Origin: an uncultured Eubacteriales bacterium
GTDB lineage: Bacteria > Bacillota > Clostridia > Oscillospirales > Oscillospiraceae
Direction: 5' to 3'
Assembly: GCA_900549545.1 (NCBI GenBank)
Contig: URPA01000061.1
Span: 1-11,314 of the forward strand
Length of the DNA stretch: 11,314 nt
How positions within the stretch are numbered: the stretch's first letter is position 1; every line of letters starts with the position of its first letter. This document shows, in pieces, positions 4,010 to 10,542 of this stretch. The position numbers and the translations under genes were made by a program. The notes beneath the pieces were generated by a model. The model searched no databases and was not told the DNA's origin. It saw only the letters and a list, made by a program, of their open reading frames with translations.

Positions 4010-6802
4010 ATGAAAAGACAAGCAATTGATCCCCGGGCGAGGGAGTTCTCCGCCCGGGGTCTTTTCACAGCAACCTTTGCAATTCCCTTTGTGTTGGTGC
4101 TTATAGTTTACATAATTTGTGGTATTGCACCCTTTGGGGACAAGCTTCTGCTGTTTAGCGACTCCTATACACAATACTCATATTTCTGGGGCCATTTCCG
4201 GCAGGTGCTTCTTGGCCGGAGCGACGCTTTTTATAACATGGGCATGGTGCTCGGCGGAAATCAAATCGGCATTTTCGCCTATTATGCGGCAAGCCCTCTT
4301 AATCTGCTGTTTCTGCTCTTTCCGGCGCAGGATTTGGCAATTGCCATGCACATAATTGTCCTGCTGAAAATTTCTTTTTGCGGGCTGACCATGGCCATAT
4401 TTTTCCGGCATACAGGCAACCTTGACCGGCGCTGCCTGCTGCTGAGCACAGCTTATGCCCTGTGCGCTTATGTCTGCGCCTATTTCTGGTGCATTATGTG
4501 GATGGACGGAGTTATTCTCCTGCCGTTAATCGCTTTAGGATTACATAATATAGTTAACAATAAAAAGCCCTGGCTGTATATTCTCTCCCTCGGCGCGGCA
4601 ATTATAAGCAACTATTACATAGGCTTCATGCTGTGCATTTTCTCAGTGCTGTATTGGGTCTATGCCATGTTTGTTGGGCGCGGCGGGCCAAGGCCCGGAA
4701 AGTCCATCGGCGTGTTCTGCCTTTCGTCGCTTGCGGCGGGCGGGCTGTCCGCTTGCCTGCTCCTGCCGACAATTTTTCAGATGTCCGGCGGCAAGCGGGT
4801 TGGCTTTATGGGGCTTTTCAAGTGGTACACCTATTCTACCGGGCTTCGGCTGCTGGAAATTGTCTGCCCCTCCCGCGCGGCAGAGCATGATTCGCTTATA
4901 AAATACGCGCTGCTGGCTATACTGCTGATTGCTCTCTGCGCGGCGCTGTCGCTGCTGCTTATTCTGCGCTCGAAGAAGCTCAGCGCGCGCTTCAAGCTCT
5001 GCGCGGCGGCGGTGTTTATGGGGCTTGTCCTCGCCTACGGGGCCATATTTGAGCCGCAGGACCCGTTTTTGCAGAAGCTGCTTATCGGTAATGTGAGCTT
5101 TGATGAAATGCGCGACGGGCTGCCGCTCATATACAGCGGCCTTTTGACGCTGGTGCTTGCCATGCTGTATTTTACCGACAGGACCATTCCCGGGCGTGAG
5201 CGGGCCGCTTCCGGGGTTTTTCTGCTGTTTTTGCTGTGCTGCATGGGCTTTTATGTGCCGAACATGGTCTGGCACGGGCTTACGGAGAACAACTGCTTTA
5301 ATTTCAGATATTCCTTTGTTTTTTCCTTCGTACTCATCTGCTGCGCCCGCAGGGCAATGGACAACTGCCGAGGCTTCAGGCTGTCGCGCTGGCTTCCCGG
5401 GGCAATCTTTGTGCTGATTATCGCGGCCCTCGCCGCCACGGCAAACCGCGCGCCGCTGGCGGGCGCTTTTGAGTATCTGCTGATAATCTGCCTGCTCGGC
5501 GTAGTCGGTTTTCTGCTGTACAATGGTGCCCTCGACGCTGCCGCCTCCCGCCCATTGGCAGCGGGCATATTAGCGGCCCTTGCCCTTTTGACAAGCGCCG
5601 GTCCTCTGTGCAGGAACATAAAAGCCTTTTCGGCGCACGATTCGTTTCTTTCCATGTCGGCCTACCGTGAGGACACGGAGCGAACCATGGACGCAGCGGA
5701 ACTAATAAAAGCCCAGAGTGAGGAACTTTATCGCGGCAACCTCGGCGGTTCGCTGAACAGCCCGTTTTTGGCAGACTTAGGCGGGCTTAGCCATTTCAGC
5801 TCAGCAGAGCAAGTCCACGTTACCGATTTTCTCGGCTCAATGGGCGCCGCAAGCACCGACGCGCTGGCGTCATGCCTCACGTCCCGCAGCAGAGTGCTCG
5901 ACTCGTTCTTCGCCATCCGCTATCTGACGGAGTCGGTCGGCGGCCCGAGCGAGGGCTATATCGCCCTTGAAAACAGGCTTTTGGAAAATCCCTTCGCCCT
6001 GCCGATTGCCTTCTCGGCTGACAGTAGCGTTATCGACGGTGAGCTCTCCTCCGCCATTCCTTTTGAAAACCTGAACAGCGCTTATAAAACCGCCATGCCC
6101 GGCGTGGGTGCTGATATTTTCAATCCCCTTCTCCCTGACGCGGAACCGGGGATAAGCGGTCTTATCCCCTTGCCAAACGGCGGGTACACGCAAGCCGGAA
6201 GTGGGGCGGCGTTTATCCGCTATGAGCTGACTGTCAATTCCGCTGACCCGCTGTACCTGTATCTGACGGACGGGCGAATGAACAGCGCTCAGGTGTATCT
6301 TAACGGGGAGTATATCGCCTCCCGCAGTTCGCCATTTGACTGGGCCCCGCTGTATCTTGGAAGCTTTGAGCCGGGAAGCCATGTCACTGTTGAGCTTCGC
6401 CCGGAATCTGAGGGGGAAAGCAGCTACAACATGGCAGGGCAGGCCCTGTTCTTTACCGAGAGCGGCGGCGCGCTCGCGCAGTACAAAGCCGAGGCAGAGC
6501 GCCTCCCATGCAAAACCGTCAGCCGCGCTGACTCCCGCATGACGACCACAGCAACCGTCGGCGAAAACAGCTGCCTGCTGTATACCATTCCGTATGACCG
6601 GGGATGGAGCGCGACTGTTGACGGAGCTCCCGCCCAGACACGCGCCGCCTTTGGCGTGCTTTTGGCTGTGGACGCGGAGCCGGGCGAGCACACGGTTGAG
6701 CTGTGCTACACTCCGCCGGGGCTGTATGCCGGCATCGGCATAAGCCTGTTCACGGCGGCGGCAATTATAGCGGCGGCCCTATTATGCCGCAGGAAAAGAT
6801 AA
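4010..6802 (+). CDS. YfhO-family multi-pass membrane protein (GT-C-like glycosyltransferase)
   Basis: A 930-residue protein with roughly a dozen hydrophobic segments, the first at about 19-39. The loop after it contains SDSYTQY (50-56); the acidic residue D51 is in the position typical of GT-C-like enzymes. A large extracytoplasmic part (about 530-890) holds a sandwich-like region (about 740-800). The family's C-terminal signature follows: PYDRGW (861-866), a VDG, an AEPGEHTVELCY stretch, TPPGLYAG, then a last membrane helix (about 905-926) and a basic CRRKR tail. In Bacillus and Listeria, YfhO relatives are implicated in glycosylating lipoteichoic acid or other envelope polymers using undecaprenyl-phosphate sugars; the polymer here is unknown. 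ATG 4010 follows AAAGGCGG; a later start would cut the first helix. Codons 8-17 form a terminator-like hairpin. Confidence 0.88.
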   Translation: MKRQAIDPRAREFSARGLFTATFAIPFVLVLIVYIICGIAPFGDKLLLFSDSYTQYSYFWGHFRQVLLGRSDAFYNMGMVLGGNQIGIFAYYAASPLNLLFLLFPAQDLAIAMHIIVLLKISFCGLTMAIFFRHTGNLDRRCLLLSTAYALCAYVCAYFWCIMWMDGVILLPLIALGLHNIVNNKKPWLYILSLGAAIISNYYIGFMLCIFSVLYWVYAMFVGRGGPRPGKSIGVFCLSSLAAGGLSACLLLPTIFQMSGGKRVGFMGLFKWYTYSTGLRLLEIVCPSRAAEHDSLIKYALLAILLIALCAALSLLLILRSKKLSARFKLCAAAVFMGLVLAYGAIFEPQDPFLQKLLIGNVSFDEMRDGLPLIYSGLLTLVLAMLYFTDRTIPGRERAASGVFLLFLLCCMGFYVPNMVWHGLTENNCFNFRYSFVFSFVLICCARRAMDNCRGFRLSRWLPGAIFVLIIAALAATANRAPLAGAFEYLLIICLLGVVGFLLYNGALDAAASRPLAAGILAALALLTSAGPLCRNIKAFSAHDSFLSMSAYREDTERTMDAAELIKAQSEELYRGNLGGSLNSPFLADLGGLSHFSSAEQVHVTDFLGSMGAASTDALASCLTSRSRVLDSFFAIRYLTESVGGPSEGYIALENRLLENPFALPIAFSADSSVIDGELSSAIPFENLNSAYKTAMPGVGADIFNPLLPDAEPGISGLIPLPNGGYTQAGSGAAFIRYELTVNSADPLYLYLTDGRMNSAQVYLNGEYIASRSSPFDWAPLYLGSFEPGSHVTVELRPESEGESSYNMAGQALFFTESGGALAQYKAEAERLPCKTVSRADSRMTTTATVGENSCLLYTIPYDRGWSATVDGAPAQTRAAFGVLLAVDAEPGEHTVELCYTPPGLYAGIGISLFTAAAIIAAALLCRRKR
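4031..4065 (+). terminator. Terminator-like hairpin inside the YfhO-gene 5' end
   Basis: CCCCGGGCG (4031-4039) pairs perfectly with CGCCCGGGG (4051-4059). GAG (4043-4045) can also pair with CTC (4048-4050) in the loop, and TCTTTT (4060-4065) follows. It has the form of an intrinsic terminator but lies in codons 8-17 of the YfhO gene. Since nothing else ends the upstream kinase-like transcript, it could act as an attenuator. AAAAGAC (4015-4021) also mirrors GTCTTTT (4059-4065). Confidence 0.5.
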
Positions 6803-6803
6803 C

Positions 6804-6840
6804 AATAATCCGCCCCCGGCGAAGCCGGGAGCGGATTATT
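6804..6840. terminator. Bidirectional terminator between convergent genes
   Basis: AATAATCCGC (6804-6813) pairs with GCGGATTATT (6831-6840), and CCCGG (6815-6819) pairs with CCGGG (6825-6829) around a short GAA-type loop, with one mismatch. The A/T-rich outer stem gives a U-rich 3' arm in both directions. It sits directly between the convergent YfhO-type and coaX genes. Confidence 0.9.
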
Positions 6841-6846
6841 CATTGC

Positions 6847-7614
6847 TTACTTTTTATTCTTCTCGTACAGCGTCCACAGGCCCTTGAGCAGCAGGTCGTT
6901 ATCCAAAACGATCTCCCGCTTGCAGTGGGGAACTATTGCTCTGGCAATGCCGCCGGTGGCGACGACCTTGCACGCGTAGCCAAGCTCCGCCTCCATGCGC
7001 TCTATCATGCCGTCAATCATGGCCGCCGTCCCGTACACCGCGCCGGAGCGCATGGAGTTGACAGTGTCGGTGGCTATGGCCTTTTTGGGCGCTTCAATAG
7101 ATATGGTGGGCAAGAGGCTGGTTCCGGAGGCCAGCGCCGCATAGGACAGGTTGACCCCGGGGATTATCGCCCCGCCAATATAGCAGTTGTTCTTGTCGAT
7201 GACCACCATGGTAGTTGCGGTGCCCATGTCGAGGACGATGACCGGCGCGCCGTAGCAGCTCATCGCCGCGACGCTGCCGACGATAAGGTCCCCTGCGACG
7301 GTGCCGGGGTCGTCCACGCGCAGATTGAGCCCGGTTTTCATTCCGGGGCCGACTATCATCGGGCGAAGCCCCGTGATACCGTGCACCGCTCTGGACACGG
7401 CCTCTGTCACCGGCGGAACAACGGAGGAGATTATCGCCCCTTCAAAGCCGCGCGGCTGCACGCCGTAAAACTCCAGAACCTGCTTGAGCTTTATGGCGTA
7501 CTCGGCCTCCGTCTCACCGGCGAGGGTCGTGATGCGCACGATATTGCATATCTCGCCCTTCTCGATGCAGCCAATGACTATATTGGTGTTCCCCACATCT
7601 ATTGCAAGAATCAT
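6847..7614 (-). CDS. coaX: Type III pantothenate kinase
   Basis: A 255-residue CoaX that phosphorylates pantothenate in the first step of coenzyme A synthesis. It belongs to the ASKHA fold and shows the expected blocks: DVGNTN (6-11) for phosphate binding with catalytic D6, GPGMKTGL (89-96), DMGTATTMVVID (129-140), GGAIIPGV (147-154) and VATGGIA (218-224). The acidic segment usually written GADR reads AGDLIVG (107-113) here; D109 is kept but the following Arg is replaced by Leu. The ATG at 7612-7614 overlaps the stop codon of the S-component gene as ATGA, which implies coupled translation; AAAGGA lies further upstream within that gene. Location beside a transporter component supports linked uptake and trapping of pantothenate. 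Type III kinases are typically not inhibited by CoA. Confidence 0.95.
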   Translation of the reverse strand: MILAIDVGNTNIVIGCIEKGEICNIVRITTLAGETEAEYAIKLKQVLEFYGVQPRGFEGAIISSVVPPVTEAVSRAVHGITGLRPMIVGPGMKTGLNLRVDDPGTVAGDLIVGSVAAMSCYGAPVIVLDMGTATTMVVIDKNNCYIGGAIIPGVNLSYAALASGTSLLPTISIEAPKKAIATDTVNSMRSGAVYGTAAMIDGMIERMEAELGYACKVVATGGIARAIVPHCKREIVLDNDLLLKGLWTLYEKNKK

Positions 7615-8216
7615 TCCTGTTTTCTTCCTTTCCCGTAACGGATAATGCTGGTGATACCCGAGGACAAAATGACATTCACGGCGACCTCAACGAGGAAGTT
7701 GATGCCGGTCAGGCCGATAATCGCGTAGTACACGACAGACTGGCCGCCCGCCCAGGCCTCAAGCGTGGAGATGTAAAAGGCGAACATGCCAAGGATGAAG
7801 ATGCCCGTGTTAACTATGGGGCAGACGAGGCCTGCAACGAGCACGCCCACGCGGGTATTGCGCTTTGCGATAAGCGTGTAGACACCGCCCGCGGCCCAGC
7901 CGGCAAGCACGCCCTTGCCCACGCAGATAAGTATACAGGCAATGGCATTTTCGCCAAAGAGGAGCATGGTCGCGCCGCCATCCCAGCCAAAAATGCCGCA
8001 GAGCAGCACAACAACGCCAAAAACTCCGCCCAGAATCGCACCCGCGCTTGGGCCGTACAAGGCAGCGCCAATGATGATGGGCGCGAGTGCCAAGGTGATG
8101 TTGAACGGGCCGAAGCGCACGAAGTTTGAAAGGACGGAGAGCACAACGATGATCGCGATGAAGATGGACAAGCCTGTCATTCTGCTCAGCTTGCCCTGGG
8201 AATTTGCGTTTTTCAT
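7611..8216 (-). CDS. panT: ECF transporter S component, probably for pantothenate (PanT-like)
   Basis: A 201-residue integral membrane protein with about six hydrophobic segments, the first at about 14-31. The region NFVRFGPFNITLALAPIIIG (31-50) followed by ALYGPSAGAILGGVFGVVVL is typical of S components of energy-coupling-factor vitamin transporters, which bind the substrate and work with a shared EcfA/A'/T module encoded elsewhere. The substrate is inferred from context: the gene overlaps coaX by 4 bases in one operon. AGGAGGT (8225-8231, minus strand) lies eight bases before the ATG, an excellent ribosome binding site. A perfect promoter sits at 8270-8297. No riboswitch fits in the short leader (about 47 bases). 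The family is secure; pantothenate specificity is likely but unproven. Confidence 0.8.
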   Translation of the reverse strand: MKNANSQGKLSRMTGLSIFIAIIVVLSVLSNFVRFGPFNITLALAPIIIGAALYGPSAGAILGGVFGVVVLLCGIFGWDGGATMLLFGENAIACILICVGKGVLAGWAAGGVYTLIAKRNTRVGVLVAGLVCPIVNTGIFILGMFAFYISTLEAWAGGQSVVYYAIIGLTGINFLVEVAVNVILSSGITSIIRYGKGRKQE

Positions 8217-8269
8217 ATTAAATTACCTCCTGCTGTCGCTCCATTCATGATGGATGCGGCGCAAGATTC

Positions 8270-8297
8270 ATTATACCCAAACCCTGCCGCTTGTCAA
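8270..8297 (-). promoter_or_regulatory. Consensus sigma-A promoter for panT-coaX
   Basis: On the minus strand TTGACA (8297-8292) and TATAAT (8275-8270) are both perfect and are separated by 16 bases. Transcription would begin near 8263. It is the only promoter needed for the two-gene operon and lies just downstream of the ogt terminator. Confidence 0.9.
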
Positions 8298-8308
8298 CAG
8301 AAAATTGC

Positions 8309-8351
8309 AAAAAATTCACGCTGCCCGGTAAAGCGATTTTTTCGGGCAGCG
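8309..8351 (-). terminator. Intrinsic terminator after ogt
   Basis: CGCTGCCCG (8351-8343 on the minus strand) pairs perfectly with CGGGCAGCG (8327-8319) around a 15-base loop. A T-rich tract ending in T6 (8314-8309) follows. It ends the minus-strand ogt transcript just before the panT promoter. Confidence 0.85.
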
Positions 8352-8356
8352 CTAAA

Positions 8357-8812
8357 TTATGTAAACTGTTTCTCGTGATTCAAAAGGTCGATTTTATGCT
8401 CCATACCAGCGGAAAAGCCTGTGAAGCTGCCGTCCGCGCCGATGACTCTGTGGCAGGGGATCATGATAAGCAGCGGATTTTTGCCCACCGCCCCGCCGAC
8501 GGCACGGGCGGAGGCGCAGCCAACCGCCGCGGCAATCTGGCCGTATGAGCGCGTCTCGCCAAACGGGATTTTGCACAGCTCCTGCCAGACCCGCTGCTGA
8601 AACTCCGTGCCTTTGGGGCCAAGAGGCGGCAGAGCGGCGCTCTGCCCTTTGAAATACCCGTCCAACCAAAGGGCTGCCTCACGAAGGACGCTCTCCTTCT
8701 CCGCGCCGGGCTCGGTCTTGTCATCCGGGGCAGCAAAGCTCAAAGAGCTTACAGCTCCATCCTGAGCCGTGATTTTCAGTCTGCCAATGGGTGAGTCGTA
8801 AATCATATTCAT
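8357..8812 (-). CDS. ogt: Methylated-DNA--[protein]-cysteine S-methyltransferase
   Basis: A 151-residue suicide repair protein that transfers alkyl groups from O6-alkylguanine in DNA to its own cysteine. The active-site motif is IPCHRV (118-123) with acceptor C120. FQQRVWQELCKIPFGETRSYGQIA (71-94) is the DNA-binding helix region with Y90, and ARAVGGAVGKNP (102-113) carries the Arg finger R103. N-terminal MIYDSPIGRL is typical of the short Ogt type, with no Ada domain. No Shine-Dalgarno site is visible before ATG 8812; the second ATG at 8806 (Met3) is also usable. A promoter-like TTGCCT/TGG-TACACT lies directly upstream, which would give a leaderless message starting near Met3. The gene also follows the deacetylase gene by 49 bases and may be co-transcribed with it. 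Confidence 0.95.
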   Translation of the reverse strand: MNMIYDSPIGRLKITAQDGAVSSLSFAAPDDKTEPGAEKESVLREAALWLDGYFKGQSAALPPLGPKGTEFQQRVWQELCKIPFGETRSYGQIAAAVGCASARAVGGAVGKNPLLIMIPCHRVIGADGSFTGFSAGMEHKIDLLNHEKQFT

Positions 8813-8827
8813 AGTGTACCATTTTCT

Positions 8828-8854
8828 GGCGTCAAAGGCAAAGCCTTTACCGCC
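8828..8854. repeat. Inverted repeat between the deacetylase gene and ogt
   Basis: GGCG (8828-8831) pairs with CGCC (8851-8854) and AAAGGC (8834-8839) pairs with GCCTTT (8843-8848) around a 3-base loop. No T-run follows on either strand, so it is not a standard terminator. It overlaps the -35 of the possible ogt promoter and could be a processing or pausing hairpin. Confidence 0.45.
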
Positions 8855-8861
8855 AATGTAT

Positions 8862-10319
8862 TTAGTTTGCTATCGCGTGGTGGGAACCGGGGCTGGTCAG
8901 ATCCAGCGGGCGGAAGGTATAGCCGTTTTTAAGACCCCAGATTATCACCTTTTCAACCGCAGCCACGCTGTAATCCTTAATATCGTGCTGGAGGACGATG
9001 GAGGTCTTGTGCTGGGAGCAGCCGTCGATGATATTTTGGTAGACGGTGTTGGTATCCGTCGTCTCCCCTGCGTCGCCGCTGGAGACGTTCCAGTCAAAAT
9101 ACTTGTAGCCCATATCCGTCACCGCCTGGGCGAGGCGGCTCATGATGCCGGGGTTAAAGCTGCTGACCGTGTTGGAGCTGCCGCCCGGGAAGCGGCAAAG
9201 CTCAGTATATTCCCCGGTCTGGTTATAAATCATCTCCTGCGCGGTGTAGAAATCCGAGAAAAACGCATCTTCGCTGGAATAGATGTCGTAGTAGTTGTGG
9301 CTCGCGGTGTGCACGCCTATGCTGTGCCCCTCGCTGAAGGCGCGGCCGATCGCGTCCTCATTGTCGGGGTCACGGCAGGTGACAAAAAAGGTGACTTTTA
9401 CGTTATATTCGGCCAGAACATCCAGTAGCTGGTCCGTATAAGGGCCGGGGCCGTCGTCAAAGGTCAGGTAAATCGTGCGCTCATCGGGGGTTATCGTCTC
9501 GGGAAGCGCCGTCGCCAACACAGTAACATGGCGGGAAACGCTCAGGCTGTCCCCCACCGCGTTTGTGAGCACGTAATTCACATCATACTCCCCGGGCTTG
9601 TAGGCGCAGACGCCGCCATCAATCGTGACGCTGCCGGAGTAGTCATTGCCCTGCGCATCCACCGCGCTGACGCCGGGGTCTGCAAAGGCGGGGCCTGCGT
9701 AGACCTGCATCTGCTCATCGCCCAGCAGCGCCAGCGTGGGGCAGCCGGTGGAGTAAATATCCGCCCGCTCAACGCTCGTGCTCTCGCCCTCAGAGTTTGC
9801 AACGGTGTAGACTATCTTATCGCCCTCAACGCGGCGCTCCACTTTATCGGTAATATCCCCGTCAACAGCGTCGGTTGCGGTGTAACCCTCCTCCTGATAG
9901 CCCTCCATCCATGTGGGCTTGTAATTTTCATCATGCTTCAGTTCAATGCGCGGGCCGGAGTTTTCAACAATTACCCTGCGGGTGACGGAATAATCCTTGA
10001 GCATATAGCGCACGGAATATTTGACCTCATACTCGCCGGGAGTGGAGGTGTCCACCTCGCCGCTGGACATGACCCGCAGGTGCTTTTCTCCTTCGCCAAA
10101 GATGCGCCCCGCTGTCACGGCGTAGACTCCGGGGTCCTTAAACTCCGTTCCGCACTCAACGGTTATCTCCTCCGCATCCGTCATGTAAAAGCGCACGTGC
10201 CGCCCGTCAACAACGGCGGACACTGCTCCCGCAAGGACAGCATACGCCGCCAGAATTATCAGTATAAGCCTGCCTGTCCTGCCTAACCGGAATTTTCTCT
10301 TCTCTCCGCTCTTGTCCAT
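8862..10319 (-). CDS. Membrane-anchored polysaccharide deacetylase with N-terminal Ig-like (DUF5011-type) repeats
   Basis: A 485-residue extracytoplasmic enzyme. After a basic N-terminus, residues 18-37 form a signal anchor. Three Ig-like DUF5011-type repeats follow, seen as EFKDPGVYAV (59-68), GYTATDAVDGDIT (145-157) and AFADPGVSAVDAQG (211-224), with PGEYEVKY and PGEYDVNY strands. The NodB deacetylase domain covers about 280-472. It has TFDDGPG (286-292) with catalytic D288 and metal ligand D289, H337 and H341 as the other ligands (HTASH), RFPGGS (376-381), DWNVSSGD (409-416), and the last-motif histidine H445 in VLQHD. All catalytic motifs are present, as in PgdA-like peptidoglycan N-acetylglucosamine deacetylases, which confer lysozyme resistance; the actual polymer is inferred. 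GGAG precedes ATG 10319 by about 11 bases. ogt follows 49 bases downstream. Confidence 0.9.
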   Translation of the reverse strand: MDKSGEKRKFRLGRTGRLILIILAAYAVLAGAVSAVVDGRHVRFYMTDAEEITVECGTEFKDPGVYAVTAGRIFGEGEKHLRVMSSGEVDTSTPGEYEVKYSVRYMLKDYSVTRRVIVENSGPRIELKHDENYKPTWMEGYQEEGYTATDAVDGDITDKVERRVEGDKIVYTVANSEGESTSVERADIYSTGCPTLALLGDEQMQVYAGPAFADPGVSAVDAQGNDYSGSVTIDGGVCAYKPGEYDVNYVLTNAVGDSLSVSRHVTVLATALPETITPDERTIYLTFDDGPGPYTDQLLDVLAEYNVKVTFFVTCRDPDNEDAIGRAFSEGHSIGVHTASHNYYDIYSSEDAFFSDFYTAQEMIYNQTGEYTELCRFPGGSSNTVSSFNPGIMSRLAQAVTDMGYKYFDWNVSSGDAGETTDTNTVYQNIIDGCSQHKTSIVLQHDIKDYSVAAVEKVIIWGLKNGYTFRPLDLTSPGSHHAIAN

Positions 10320-10375
10320 CGTCCTGTTAACTCCAAACTATTTGAAAAAAATTATGTAAATCAAATTTCGACCTT

Positions 10376-10404
10376 ATTATACACTAAGATTTAACAGGGT
10401 GGAA
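10376..10404 (-). promoter_or_regulatory. Probable promoter of the deacetylase gene
   Basis: On the minus strand a perfect TATAAT (10381-10376) has a weak -35, TTCCAC (10404-10399), at 17 bases. Transcription would start near 10369, leaving a leader of about 50 bases. Inverted CCTGTTAA (10323-10330) and TTAACAGG (10391-10398) bracket this stretch. Confidence 0.5.
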
Positions 10405-10461
10405 GTCCTTTTCCGATGATTTAATAGTTTTTAAGTTTTTCTGTTATATCTTTGTCTTTTG

Positions 10462-10490
10462 TTGCGATAATTATTTATATGTGATAAGAT
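10462..10490 (+). promoter_or_regulatory. Extended -10 promoter for glyS
   Basis: TTGCGA (10462-10467) and TAAGAT (10485-10490) are 17 bases apart, with TGA before the -10 (extended -10). Transcription would start near 10497, giving a leader of about 46 bases. This is too short for a T-box riboswitch. Confidence 0.65.
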
Positions 10491-10510
10491 ATAGTGTAAA
10501 AATTTTATCT

Positions 10511-10529
10511 CTGCGGCAGCCAGCCGCAG
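10511..10529 (+). promoter_or_regulatory. Leader hairpin beside the glyS ribosome binding site
   Basis: CTGCGGC (10511-10517) pairs perfectly with GCCGCAG (10523-10529) around a 5-base loop. It ends one base before the GAAAGGA-type ribosome binding site (10530-10536). It has no T-run and would be at the 5' part of the short leader, where it may protect the message or influence initiation. Confidence 0.55.
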
Positions 10530-10542
10530 GAAAGGAACAAAC

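Noticed and set aside
3350..4174. Long antisense open frame opposite the cytidylate-kinase-like gene
   Set aside because: The plus-strand frame has a promoter, a ribosome binding site and a recognisable family; the antisense frame matches nothing and reflects GC-rich codon bias. Similar antisense frames over the YfhO, coaX, panT and deacetylase genes were dismissed for the same reason.
8865..8872. GTTTGCTA at the end of the deacetylase gene, matching the outer 8 bases of the MITE-like end
   Set aside because: The match stops after 8 bases, there is no partner end nearby, and the bases encode the normal protein C-terminus.
10395..10408. AGGGTGGAAG resembling the T-box antiterminator motif upstream of glyS
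   Set aside because: The conserved ACCGCG part does not follow, and the site lies upstream of the inferred glyS promoter, so it would not be in the transcript.
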